Shown here: one piece after another, positions 43,722 through 52,735 of the stretch
Position numbering within the stretch: position 1 is the stretch's first letter
How the letters are laid out: each line of letters opens with the position of its first letter
Origin: Nitrospira sp. CR1.1
GTDB lineage: Bacteria; Nitrospirota; Nitrospiria; Nitrospirales; Nitrospiraceae
Length of the DNA stretch: 64,000 nt
Assembly (NCBI GenBank): GCA_014055465.1
Contig: WIAF01000009.1
Span: 1-64,000, forward strand
Reading direction: 5' to 3'
Notes under the pieces: generated by a model
Database searches by the model: none
Told to the model about the DNA's origin: nothing
What the model saw: only the letters and a program-made list of their open reading frames with translations
Position numbers and translations under genes: made by a program

Positions 43722-45122
43722 TCAATAGGCATGCCGGTGAACAAATCCCCGCCAAACCGTGAGCAACATGATTTTGATGTCAAACCAGATCGACCAATGC
43801 TCGATGTAATACAGATCATGCTCGATCCGCTTTTCCAGTGACGTGTTTCCCCGCCAGCCGTTGATTTGGGCCCATCCGGTGATTCCAGCCTTCATCTTAT
43901 GACGCAGCATGTATTGAGGCAGGGTTTCGCGGAATCGCGCGATGAATTCGGGCCGCTCGGGCCGCGGACCAACAATGCTCATTTCCCCTCGCAAGACATT
44001 CCAAAATTGAGGGAGCTCATCCAAACTGGTCCGCCGCAAGAACGCTCCGATGGGCGTCCGCCGATCGTCGTTGGGTTGCGTCCAGACCGGCCCCGTCTCG
44101 GATTCCGCGTCCATTTTCATCGAGCGAAACTTCAACATCTCAAACGCCTGCCCATCCAGCCCCATCCGGAGCTGACGGAAAAAGATCGGGCCGGGAGACG
44201 TCAGTTTCACCAACGCGGCGACCAGGCATAAGACCGGCGAAAACGCTACCAGGGCCGCAAACGCCCCGACAATATCCAACACCCGCTTGATGACCAGATT
44301 CCAGCCGTGGAGAGGCGACCCTTGCAACGTAATCAACGGAAGGCCTTCGAACATTTCCGCTTCCGCCCGCAGACTCACGAATTCACACATCGCCGGCAAC
44401 GCCTTCACCTCGACCATGGTGGTGGCCAGGAACCCGAACATCTTCTCCGCCCACTGCTCATCTTCCGGAGGAAGGCAGACGAACACGATATCGATCCCGG
44501 ACTGAACACGTTCCTGGAGATCATCATACCGTCCGAGCACCGGCACCCCGTTGATCCGCTCGCCCACTTTCCGGGAATCGGCGCTCAAAAACCCATGCAC
44601 CCTCACGCCCAGTTCCGGGTGCTGAGCAAGTGCGTCCACCACCCGGCGTCCCAATCGACTGGTGCCGATAACTAACGCATGGCGCTGGTTGTATCCATGA
44701 CGACGCAGAAAACGGAGCGCCTCCCGGAACAGCACCCGTGAAAACCCCAAGGTGATGAGGTTCAACAGCCAGAAATACAGCAACACCAACCGGGAATATT
44801 CGTATTGCCGGAAGAAGAACGTGAGAGCCACGAGGATCAACACGGACAACGAATTGGCTTTCGCTACGTCGAAAAACTCAGACAATCGCGTGCCCATCCG
44901 CCGCGGGCGGTAGAGATCGAAGGCCTGGAACGACACGCCCCAGACGGCGATGATCGGGACCAACAACAACAGATAGATCCGGAGCGGAGGAATTCCTTTA
45001 GTGGCAGGCTCAACGATCTCTGAAAAACGCAGGTAGTAGGCCCCGACCCAACAGGCGCAGATCAGCCCCAGGTCGATACAGAATAGGAGGCTCTTGAGAA
45101 ACTGGGAGTGGCGTTTGAGCAT
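43722..45122 (-). CDS. Undecaprenyl-phosphate sugar phosphotransferase (WcaJ type)
   Basis: This initiating enzyme transfers a sugar 1-phosphate onto undecaprenyl phosphate at the inner membrane. It has 466 residues. Four to five N-terminal helices (first at 10-30, SLLFCIDLGLICACWVGAYYL) precede a CoA-binding-like domain (ALVIGTSRLGRRVVDAL). A further helix near 285 leads to the catalytic region with KLTSPGPIFFRQLRMGLDGQAF, RRTSLDELPQFWNVLRGEMS and VGPRPERPEF. The ending WRGNTSLEKRIEHDLYYIEHWS is diagnostic. It starts the lipid-linked glycan that the surrounding glycosyltransferases extend. Confidence 0.95.
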   Translation of the reverse strand: MLKRHSQFLKSLLFCIDLGLICACWVGAYYLRFSEIVEPATKGIPPLRIYLLLLVPIIAVWGVSFQAFDLYRPRRMGTRLSEFFDVAKANSLSVLILVALTFFFRQYEYSRLVLLYFWLLNLITLGFSRVLFREALRFLRRHGYNQRHALVIGTSRLGRRVVDALAQHPELGVRVHGFLSADSRKVGERINGVPVLGRYDDLQERVQSGIDIVFVCLPPEDEQWAEKMFGFLATTMVEVKALPAMCEFVSLRAEAEMFEGLPLITLQGSPLHGWNLVIKRVLDIVGAFAALVAFSPVLCLVAALVKLTSPGPIFFRQLRMGLDGQAFEMLKFRSMKMDAESETGPVWTQPNDDRRTPIGAFLRRTSLDELPQFWNVLRGEMSIVGPRPERPEFIARFRETLPQYMLRHKMKAGITGWAQINGWRGNTSLEKRIEHDLYYIEHWSIWFDIKIMLLTVWRGFVHRHAY

Positions 45123-45129
45123 GCGCCCT

Positions 45130-46284
45130 CTATGAAGCCGTCCCCGTCAACGCCTCCATGGCGAAGGCGTTCATACGCTCCTTGAAGATCCGGCGGTCGA
45201 ATGCGGCCACGTGGGCACGAATGGCCTGCGGGTCAAATTCCGCCCGGCGACGCTCGCACGTCTCCATGGCCTCGACGAGAGCCTCGACCGATTGCGTGAA
45301 GAAAAACACTCCTGTGCCGGACGGTCCCGCGACGGCCACAGAACCGGCCCCCTGCAACGGCACCACGGTCTCCAGCGCGCCCCCACGCCCAAAAGCCACC
45401 ACGGGCTTACCGCAGGCCATTGCTTCCAGCGGGACGATACCAAAATCCTCCTCCCCGGGAAAGAGCAGTGCGCGACAGCGTGCATAATGATCCCGTACGA
45501 CGCTGTCCGGTTGCCAGCCGAGAAACTCCACCGTCGGTCCGGCAAGCTTGCGCAACCGTGCCTCTTCCTGCCCCTTGCCGATGATCTTTAGTCGCCGTTT
45601 CATAACATTACATGCCTGAATGGCCAGATCAACCCGCTTATACGGGGCAAAGGCCGTGACCATGAAATAAAAGTCCTCTGATTGCTCCGAGGCTTGAAAG
45701 GTCTGCCAATCGACCGGCGGATGCAGCACTGCCGCCGGCCGGTGGTAATACCTCTCCACCTTCCGGGCGATGTTGTGCGAATTCGCGACGAATTGATCCA
45801 CTCGCGCGGCGGAGGTCACGTCCCACGCCTGTAAACGCTCCCTGAACAGCGTCATGCCCAGTCTCGCCAGAACTCCCGACCTTCCGCTGCCGGCGTAGTT
45901 TTCGAACTGATCCCACACATACCGCATCGGCGCATGGATGTAGCAGAGGTGTTTTGCGCCTGCCGGTGGACGAATGCCCTTGGCGACGCAATGGCTCGAG
46001 CTTAAGACCAGGTCGTAGGCCGGCAGACGAAATCGCTCGATCGCCGCAGGAAACAGCGGCAGGTAATAACGATAGAACCGATCAGCAAAGGGAAGAGACT
46101 GAATACAACTCGTCCGGATATGGCGGCGTTCAATCGTCGGAGAGACCGTGCCTTTGATGTGGAGCAGGGTGTACAGGTCAGCATTCGGAAACAATTCACA
46201 AAAGGCCTCGAGACAACGCTCTCCCCCTCGCATGCCGGTCAACCAGTCATGAACGATGGCAACTCGCAGACTACCTGATTGCAT
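45130..46284 (-). CDS. Glycosyltransferase family 4 (WbaZ-like)
   Basis: This GT-B glycosyltransferase has 384 residues. The N-terminal domain opens with VAIVHDWLTGMRGGERCLEAF. The nucleotide-binding C-terminal domain has YFMVTAFAPYKRVDLAIQACN, GKGQEEARLRKLAGPTVEFLGW, and the donor-site FPGEEDFGIVPLEAMACGKPVVAFGRGGALETV. Family members often use GDP-mannose, consistent with the supply genes downstream. It sits eight bases ahead of the initiating transferase. Confidence 0.94.
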   Translation of the reverse strand: MQSGSLRVAIVHDWLTGMRGGERCLEAFCELFPNADLYTLLHIKGTVSPTIERRHIRTSCIQSLPFADRFYRYYLPLFPAAIERFRLPAYDLVLSSSHCVAKGIRPPAGAKHLCYIHAPMRYVWDQFENYAGSGRSGVLARLGMTLFRERLQAWDVTSAARVDQFVANSHNIARKVERYYHRPAAVLHPPVDWQTFQASEQSEDFYFMVTAFAPYKRVDLAIQACNVMKRRLKIIGKGQEEARLRKLAGPTVEFLGWQPDSVVRDHYARCRALLFPGEEDFGIVPLEAMACGKPVVAFGRGGALETVVPLQGAGSVAVAGPSGTGVFFFTQSVEALVEAMETCERRRAEFDPQAIRAHVAAFDRRIFKERMNAFAMEALTGTAS

Positions 46285-46357
46285 TTAGTCCGTAGCCATC
46301 GAGAGTCTTACCGACATTCTGACGAGCACAGCTTCCCGCTGTGTCACAACCGTTCTT

Positions 46358-47587
46358 TTATCCGGCCAACGCCTTCTCATACATCTCTTCGAGCCTGTCG
46401 ATGTGTGACTCAAGATGATCAGGGGAAGACCAGTATCGATGATAGGCTGCACGTCCCATTCGGCGCACAGTCTGATCGTCGCGCATGACCCGCATTTTTG
46501 CGGCAAGATCTTCGAGATCGCCTCCCTTGAACCACAGTCCAGTCACGCCGTCAGCAACACTTTCCCTGGCAGCCGACGTATCCGGAACAATCGCGGGAAT
46601 GCCCAATGCCGCGGCCTCTACAACGGCAAGCCCTTGCGTTTCATAACAGAGTGACGGAGCCACCAACACCCGCGCTTTGGACAGGGCCTGCATGAGTTCA
46701 GGCCGGTCACACCATCCAGTAATCTCCGCGGACGGGAGTTCTTGTTCAATAGATTTGCGGCACTCGCCCTCACCCACAAAGGTCACCGGATAACCTGTCT
46801 TCTGCCCTGCGAGGGCGAGCAGCAGACATCCCTTTTCGCGTGCCAATCTGCCCACGAAGATATACGCTGAATGGTCCTCGACAGTGACCGGATCACATTT
46901 TGGCATATCGATCGGATTCCGGACCACATGCGTGGTCGAACGGGGAGGCAGGGTCTCGCGCAGCACACCTTGGCACAACCGTGAGGGAACAATAAACTGT
47001 TGGACACAGCCTGGCAAACGCCCCATTCGCTGCTGTACGATTTGCCGCACCACCCGCCAGATTTTGTGCCCAAAATTTCGCTTATCACAGGCGCTCGCAA
47101 TACAAGAGAGAGAGAGCGGGCGAAGATGACAGGCCTCCCCTTTCGGGTAGTGAAAGAAGGCCCCGTTCGGGCAGGCTGAAAAGTAATCATGCAGCGTGCA
47201 TACGACTCTGAAACCACGCACCGCAGCCTGGCGCACCACGCTCGCAGACAGTGCTTTCGTCCATCCATGAACATGGACGATGGTCGTCGCCGGACTGAGT
47301 TGCTTCAGGAGAAGGGCCATTTCCCGTGAGGCCCTGAAATTCCACATCCCCTGAACAAATGCACGAAGGCGATTGGGATCCTCCACGATTTCATGTTGTC
47401 CGAGGCAGATGGTAGAAAGATTCGGCTGCTGAAGGTCTATTGAGATCGGCCCGACGGCAGCAAACAAGATAACCTTGTAGCCTCTTGAGGCCAGTGCCTT
47501 GGCACTGGCCAAGGCCACTTGGGCGGACCCGCCGTTCACATACGCAAAATCGTTGAGGACCAGAATCGTTATATCACGCGGGCGCAT
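46358..47587 (-). CDS. Glycosyltransferase family 4
   Basis: This second GT-B glycosyltransferase has 409 residues. It starts ITILVLNDFAYVNGGSAQVAL, then VCTLHDYFSACPNGAFFHYPKG; the C-terminal domain has YIFVGRLAREKGCLLLALAG, TFVGEGECRKSIEQELPSAE and the donor-site LVAPSLCYETQGLAVVEAAALGIPAIVPD. Cys residues are abundant in the middle (CHLRPLSLSCIASACDKRNFG), a pattern I have seen in some GT4 proteins. It is part of the same minus-strand operon. Confidence 0.93.
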   Translation of the reverse strand: MRPRDITILVLNDFAYVNGGSAQVALASAKALASRGYKVILFAAVGPISIDLQQPNLSTICLGQHEIVEDPNRLRAFVQGMWNFRASREMALLLKQLSPATTIVHVHGWTKALSASVVRQAAVRGFRVVCTLHDYFSACPNGAFFHYPKGEACHLRPLSLSCIASACDKRNFGHKIWRVVRQIVQQRMGRLPGCVQQFIVPSRLCQGVLRETLPPRSTTHVVRNPIDMPKCDPVTVEDHSAYIFVGRLAREKGCLLLALAGQKTGYPVTFVGEGECRKSIEQELPSAEITGWCDRPELMQALSKARVLVAPSLCYETQGLAVVEAAALGIPAIVPDTSAARESVADGVTGLWFKGGDLEDLAAKMRVMRDDQTVRRMGRAAYHRYWSSPDHLESHIDRLEEMYEKALAG

Positions 47588-47630
47588 GACAACCGACCAG
47601 TAGCATCATCGATACACTCCAGCCATAGCC

Positions 47631-48581
47631 TCAGCTGCCCTCTTCGTTCAGAAGTTTTCCGTACCGCCCTCTCAAGCCGATTGCCCATCGCCAGAATTCT
47701 CTGACTGGTGCCTTTCTACTGAACCGTACCAAATTCCAAGCACAGAGCCCCGGCAAACTGGCCGTAAACAGTACTCTACCCCAAACGCGCGACCGATCCA
47801 ATCGCGCATCCAGCAGACGATAGGCATAGCCGCACGACCATCGCGGCGCGGCATATCCATAATTGGACCTCAACATCCTGACAGTTTCTGCGTAGGTGGC
47901 GACACGGTCTTTCACGGTTTTGCAGTCGTTGTGCAGTCGAATACTGGCCAGCGGGACCGGCACATACTGAAGCCGATATCGCTTCGAGATCCTAATCCAC
48001 AGATCATAATCCATACAGTAGCGGAGGGAATCGCGGATAAACCCGACCTGCTCTATCACCGATCGTCGCACAAACGTCGCTGGTTGGGCGATAAAACAGG
48101 TTTCCTTGAGGCGATCCGCCGAGAAGGGTTCGGAAGGAAACCGCCCGAGCGATGTTCCATCCTGAGAGATGTGAAAACCATCGCCATAGATGAGCGCGAC
48201 ATCTGGATGATTCTGCAAATAGCTGACCGCCGTCGAAATCGCGCCCGGGAGGTAGATATCATCGGAATTCAGCCACGCCACAATCTCTCCAGTGGCTCTT
48301 TTCCACCCCTTATTGATCGCCTCCGATTGTCCCCTATCTGGTTCAGAAACCCAGGAAATCCTGCTCCCGTAACTTTTCAATATCGATACCGTCTCATCCG
48401 TAGAATCACCATCTATCACCATGTATTCGACTGCCGGATAGTCCTGAGAGAGCACGCTTTCGATGGTTTCACGTATGAAGCGGCCCTGATTGTAGGAGGG
48501 AGTGACGACGGTGACGGTGGGAAAAATCTGTGGATCAGAAGCGCGTGTCGCGCAGGCAGGCTCCTGCTCACGGAAAGCCAT
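47631..48581 (-). CDS. Glycosyltransferase family 2
   Basis: This GT-A glycosyltransferase has about 316 residues. Motifs are TVTVVTPSYNQGRFIRETIES, YMVIDGDSTDETVSIL, SEPDRGQSEAINKGWKRATGEIVAWLNSDD (the DxD-like site) and the acceptor segment YCMDYDLWIRIS. An ATG at 48581 is preferred because the longer frame overlaps the gene upstream. It resembles the GT2 at 58194-59177, which shares the SEPDxGQxxAINxG core. Confidence 0.92.
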   Translation of the reverse strand: MAFREQEPACATRASDPQIFPTVTVVTPSYNQGRFIRETIESVLSQDYPAVEYMVIDGDSTDETVSILKSYGSRISWVSEPDRGQSEAINKGWKRATGEIVAWLNSDDIYLPGAISTAVSYLQNHPDVALIYGDGFHISQDGTSLGRFPSEPFSADRLKETCFIAQPATFVRRSVIEQVGFIRDSLRYCMDYDLWIRISKRYRLQYVPVPLASIRLHNDCKTVKDRVATYAETVRMLRSNYGYAAPRWSCGYAYRLLDARLDRSRVWGRVLFTASLPGLCAWNLVRFSRKAPVREFWRWAIGLRGRYGKLLNEEGS

Positions 48582-48585
48582 CACG

Positions 48586-49602
48586 TTAGAGCACTTGCCT
48601 GTCAAGGACGAACAGGTACTGGCGCTTGACCAGAAGCCGAACACGCTGGATAACGAGCCTCACTTTCTTAGCCATTCGAATAAAAAGGGGCTCAACCTGC
48701 ACCTGGTCCCTGAGGCCTCTCGCAACGGAGGATGCTCCCAGAAATGGGGCTGTCATGTGTGCGGCGTCAAGAAGCGCTCCAATATATGGCACGTAGACGA
48801 ATCGACGAACCAGAGGGGATAGTTGCTGCTTATACCAGTGAATACTCGGATCGTACACCCATTGATTTAATTGCTTGAGACCATGGAAATGATAGAAGAC
48901 GAGAGGATCGCCCGCGACCACGACTCTGCCGTCTTTCCCTTCCAGCGGATAGGTTGCCAAATTCCATGGTGCGACATTGGCGCCCTTATGTTGCAACACA
49001 ATCGTGCCCGGAAACCGTGCTGGCCAATCGTCCAGATATTTTTGGTCGCCATACTTGCCATCTTCGCGTCGATCATAACACCATTCAATGCATCGATTTC
49101 TCCACCACGACAAGCATGCACGCCCCCGCTCATCGTTTCGAAAACTCAGCCATCCCACATTGTATATCCCGGCCTCTTCCAATTCCTTTAAGAAGGACGG
49201 GAATCGATGAGCGATGATGGCCACCGAATTGTTCCCGATTTCCTTATACAGCGGTGAAACATCGGAGAAGAAGAATAAATCGGAATCGAGATAGGTCAAC
49301 AGATCAACTTCAGTCTCGCGCTCCAAAATAAATCGGGGCAAGACGGGCGTGCATGTAAAGTAATACTCAATGCGGGATCGATTTTGTTTCGCCATGAGGA
49401 GTTCATCATCCCCGCGCTCCAATTCGTCGAGCGAGAGCGGAATAACCCCCGGCAAATCCATCCGGCGAAGCACGTCAAAACACGCCTGATCCAAACACAG
49501 CACCCACAACCGGAAGGAGCCGCAATGCTGAGTGAGGGAACGATGCAGCGCAAGGCCTCTCGTCAGGTAGTGCTGATCAAAATATGTGCAAAAATAGCGC
49601 AT
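48586..49602 (-). CDS. Nucleotide-diphospho-sugar transferase (GT8-like)
   Basis: This protein has 338 residues from the ATG at 49602 (MRYFCTYFDQHYLTRGLALH). The frame continues upstream but into the aminotransferase gene. It has the fold of small GT-A transferases that move along acceptors: FRLWVLCLDQACFDVLRRM, VDLLTYLDSDLFFFSDVSP (the DxD motif), YNVGWLSFRND, DQKYLDDWPARFPGTIVLQHKGANVAPWNL and FYHFHGLKQLN. A specific family was not assigned with certainty. Confidence 0.85.
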   Translation of the reverse strand: MRYFCTYFDQHYLTRGLALHRSLTQHCGSFRLWVLCLDQACFDVLRRMDLPGVIPLSLDELERGDDELLMAKQNRSRIEYYFTCTPVLPRFILERETEVDLLTYLDSDLFFFSDVSPLYKEIGNNSVAIIAHRFPSFLKELEEAGIYNVGWLSFRNDERGRACLSWWRNRCIEWCYDRREDGKYGDQKYLDDWPARFPGTIVLQHKGANVAPWNLATYPLEGKDGRVVVAGDPLVFYHFHGLKQLNQWVYDPSIHWYKQQLSPLVRRFVYVPYIGALLDAAHMTAPFLGASSVARGLRDQVQVEPLFIRMAKKVRLVIQRVRLLVKRQYLFVLDRQVL

Positions 49603-49612
49603 TACACGTTCT

Positions 49613-50746
49613 CTAAGGCCGCGTTCTCCAGGCGGCGATTGAATCCGTAATGCGACGAAGCTGCTCGCCCGTGACATGGGGGTGCATGGGAAGACTAAGA
49701 ACCTCCTGAGACAGCCGCTCAGTGTGTTCCAGGCAAGGACCGTCAATGCACACACGATCTCGATAGGCCGGCTGACGATGGATAGGGACCGGGTAGTGAA
49801 TGGCAGTTCCGATTGAATGGCTGCCCAAGTGGTTCTTCAGATCATCCCGGCGAGTGCTCCTGACCACATACTGATGAAAGACATGATCGTATCCCGCTCG
49901 ACGAGCGGGCAGGACCAAGCCCGACGTCGCCAAGGCCGTGTCATACTGCCTGGCCACCTGCTGCCGCCGAGCATTGTCCTGACTGAGGTATCGCAGCTTT
50001 ACGCGCAAAATAGCCGCTTGGACTTCATCAAGGCGCGAGTTGAGTCCGGGCAGATCACTCACATATCGCTCTCGCCATCCATACTCACGAACTAATCTGG
50101 CGGCCACACAGAGAGACCGATCATTCGACACAATCGCCCCGCCATCACCAATGGCCCCCAGATTCTTCGTGGGATAAAAGCTGAATGCGGCCGCATCCCC
50201 CCACGTCCCGGTCTGGCGCCCGTGAATGGTTGCTCCATGGGACTGAGCGCAGTCCTCAATTACCTTGAGATCCTGTTTCTTCGCGATTTGGAGTATGGCC
50301 GGCATATCAGCCGGATGGCCGTACAGATGCACAGGAATTACCGCCTTAATTCGCCGTTCAGCTTTCCTCCTCAACGCATGTTCCAGGTGATGCGGGTCCA
50401 TCGTCTGGGTGTGTGGATCCACGTCAATTAACACGGGCACCGCCCCGGCCAGTTCGATCGCTGCGACAGTGGCCACTGCAGTATGAGAGACCGTGATAAC
50501 TCCGTCTCCGGGGCCTACTCCGCAGACGCGAAGCGCGACATGCAAGGCATCGGTTCCGCTGCCAACCCCCACCGCGTCGGACACACCCAAAAAAGATGCA
50601 AATTCTTGCTCGAATGCGGCGACTTCCGGGCCCAAAATGTATCGCCCGCCCGAAAGAACCCGCTGCACGGCTTCATCGATTTCCTGCCGGTGCGCCTCAT
50701 AATCGGCTAGCGGATTCGCGGCTGCAATAGAAGAGTGTTCCGTCAC
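49613..50746 (-). CDS. DegT/DnrJ/EryC1-type aminotransferase
   Basis: This PLP-dependent sugar aminotransferase has 377 residues. The PLP Lys lies in FSFYPTKNLGAIGDGGAIV; the cofactor Asp-Gln pair is in KVIEDCAQSHGATIHGRQTG; the start is PLADYEAHRQEIDEAVQRVLSG and GVGSGTDALHVALRVCGVGPGDGVI follows. The enzyme puts an amino group on a nucleotide-linked keto-sugar, so the glycan should contain an amino sugar. It is 10 bases ahead of the GT8-like gene. Confidence 0.95.
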   Translation of the reverse strand: MTEHSSIAAANPLADYEAHRQEIDEAVQRVLSGGRYILGPEVAAFEQEFASFLGVSDAVGVGSGTDALHVALRVCGVGPGDGVITVSHTAVATVAAIELAGAVPVLIDVDPHTQTMDPHHLEHALRRKAERRIKAVIPVHLYGHPADMPAILQIAKKQDLKVIEDCAQSHGATIHGRQTGTWGDAAAFSFYPTKNLGAIGDGGAIVSNDRSLCVAARLVREYGWRERYVSDLPGLNSRLDEVQAAILRVKLRYLSQDNARRQQVARQYDTALATSGLVLPARRAGYDHVFHQYVVRSTRRDDLKNHLGSHSIGTAIHYPVPIHRQPAYRDRVCIDGPCLEHTERLSQEVLSLPMHPHVTGEQLRRITDSIAAWRTRP

Positions 50747-50756
50747 AGAAATACCT

Positions 50757-50930
50757 TCATAAATACTGCCTTAAATGCTGGCGATAGTAGGTCCCAGTAC
50801 GAGCCAGCCCATCGAATAATAGCGCACCGGGCACCCATCCCAGCGCGGAGCAAATCTTATCGAACAGTGACTAGCAATCGCCGACATCGATCTTTTTGCG
50901 ATCGTCCGGCAGCACCTGCGGTGTCAGGGG
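50757..50930 (-). pseudogene. Duplicated 3' stub of the NAD-dependent epimerase gene
   Basis: This fragment reads LPDDRKKIDVGDC, a TAG stop, then FDKICSALGWVP, FDGLARTGTYYRQHLRQYL and a stop. It lines up with the last 55 or so residues of the epimerase at 52736-53722 (FPSDRKKIDIGDYYSNFDRIRSMLGWEP, then LARTVAFYRQHLAQYL). The rest of the gene is missing and the copy has diverged, including the in-frame stop. It is a dead remnant of a duplication or of recombination between related gene clusters. Confidence 0.85.
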
Positions 50931-51237
50931 CCACGCATCCTTGCTCCCTCAGTTCATTGAACCCGAGCGGGCAATTTCCCGGAAAACGTCGACGCAAACC
51001 GGCCGCTTCAAGCACAATCATGCATGATAGAGGCAAGGCTTGAGTGCGCAGCGTTGCATCTTGTCATCGCGTCCGCAATCGGCGCAAGCCCCCTCGGTGG
51101 GCGCAGATGCACGTCTGCTCCACATCACCTGTTACGGAACAGGGCCGTGATAGTGAGTGCCCTGGCCCCAACTGCCGCTGTCAAACGATTCAACGGTCAC
51201 CGGACGCAATAGATAACGCCTACCACCCGCCTGGCTG
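50931..51237. other. 307-base region without a recognised gene
   Basis: This lies between the epimerase stub and the fused methyltransferase gene. The short frames on both strands were not recognised. Probably more debris of the same rearrangement. Confidence 0.4.
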
Positions 51238-52608
51238 TCATTGAGTGCCGGAATGCACGTGTTCGCGGCACTGAAAAAGCAAATCGTGATGGGAGAGTTC
51301 CTCTTTCAACTCATAATACGGCGCCAGATACTGCTCGATCTCTTTGCGGTATCGCGCCTCGACGAGGATAAATTGAGGCCGGTGACGAGAAAGATCCAAC
51401 CCCTCCAATGCCTTGCGTTCGTACCCTTCCAGATCCAGTGACAAGAGGTGAACCTGACTAATCCCATGCTTGTCGAGCAATCCGCTTAGAGTCGCACTTG
51501 GCACCTCCATTTCAAAGGTATTAGAGAGCGCCTGCACCTGTATCCCCGCTTTCACGTGCTGTTCCTCTTCTTCCGCGGTCTTCATTCCTCCCTTGATAAC
51601 CGACATGAGATCCGCGTACCTCAACGTAACTGACTTGCCTGCCTCCATTGGAGCAACCAAAGCAACCGCTTCTACTATGGACCGTGGCCTATGAAGCCGG
51701 CATTTACGCGCAAGTTCTGGAAGAGGCTCGACCAGCAACCCGTGCCACCCGCGGCAAGCCTCAAAGTGCAACGTATTACTTTGCTTTACGCCGTCGTTCG
51801 CCCCTGCCTCGACAAAGACGCCACCGTCAAAGTTGAGATACTGCTCAAGTTTCTTGTCGAGGTCGTTCAAGGCAAAGTAGCGCTGCACCTTACGCATGAG
51901 AAGCACCCGTGAAAAGTGCCGCTGGTAGGGAGCTGGCCCCCAAAATTCCTGAATTTCGAACCCGAGAGCACGAGCCGCCATGTCAATAGATGCATACTGT
52001 GGCCGCTCGGCATTATTCAGGACGATCGTGCCTCCAAACTTCAATTTATGGAGGGCATGTTTAAAGCAGGAGGGTCGCGCACGGCCGTCAATCAAGACAA
52101 GGTCGAAGGAGTGATCCTGATACGTATCAATCGTTGCCGCATAATCGCGGAAGGCGCAACCGGAAAATCGGACTTCGGCTGAAACATACGCATCCGGATC
52201 ACTTGCGAGATGCAGGGCAGAGACAGCAGAGGGAGACGGAGAAACAAGGTGCGGGATCCAGCGCGCCTGACTGCGCCCACCCATTTCTGCTTGCACACAT
52301 TTAAACCATTCGAGGTCATGCTCGACGGACACAAGTTCACGAACACGGTCGGCAAAAAATAGCGTTGCCCCCCCGCACCCATACTCGAAGACGCGAGAGG
52401 TATGGGATACCGACTTTTCTAATAAGGCCACCGCATCGAAGTTGATCCACGGGCGACGATCACCGAATCTATTTCCGCCAGACTGCAGGCTGTGCGCCCA
52501 ATCGGAATACCACCGGGAGAGCGCTTCACGGCTACAATATGGCCGATGTTTGATCGATAACTTGAGACATTCGTAAATGTAGCGTGGAAGTTCGTATGTC
52601 CCCCGCAT
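51238..52608 (-). CDS. Fused class I methyltransferase and FkbM-family methyltransferase
   Basis: This protein of 456 residues carries two SAM-dependent domains. The first (about 45-240) has VFEYGCGGATLFFADRV as the SAM loop, LVSVEHDLEWF, and FDLVLIDGRARPSC. The second (about 255-450) is an FkbM domain with VFVEAGANDGVKQSNTLHFE, HGLLVEPLPELA and LLSLDLEGYERKALEGLD. FkbM domains add O-methyl groups to hydroxyls of sugars and polyketides. The fusion suggests two methylations, or a degenerate N-terminal domain, on the same glycan. Domain calls are good; substrates are inferred from location. Confidence 0.88.
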   Translation of the reverse strand: MRGTYELPRYIYECLKLSIKHRPYCSREALSRWYSDWAHSLQSGGNRFGDRRPWINFDAVALLEKSVSHTSRVFEYGCGGATLFFADRVRELVSVEHDLEWFKCVQAEMGGRSQARWIPHLVSPSPSAVSALHLASDPDAYVSAEVRFSGCAFRDYAATIDTYQDHSFDLVLIDGRARPSCFKHALHKLKFGGTIVLNNAERPQYASIDMAARALGFEIQEFWGPAPYQRHFSRVLLMRKVQRYFALNDLDKKLEQYLNFDGGVFVEAGANDGVKQSNTLHFEACRGWHGLLVEPLPELARKCRLHRPRSIVEAVALVAPMEAGKSVTLRYADLMSVIKGGMKTAEEEEQHVKAGIQVQALSNTFEMEVPSATLSGLLDKHGISQVHLLSLDLEGYERKALEGLDLSRHRPQFILVEARYRKEIEQYLAPYYELKEELSHHDLLFQCREHVHSGTQ

Positions 52609-52735
52609 GACATTCCTTAACCGCGATTTCGGTACGTGAAGGCCCCTGTCCTTCTACCGAATGGCGTGTGACATCGATCGTCCGACTCAGCCATTGGCGT
52701 CTGCCAGCCTGGGGATTTCTGCCCGGGAAGCTCTC

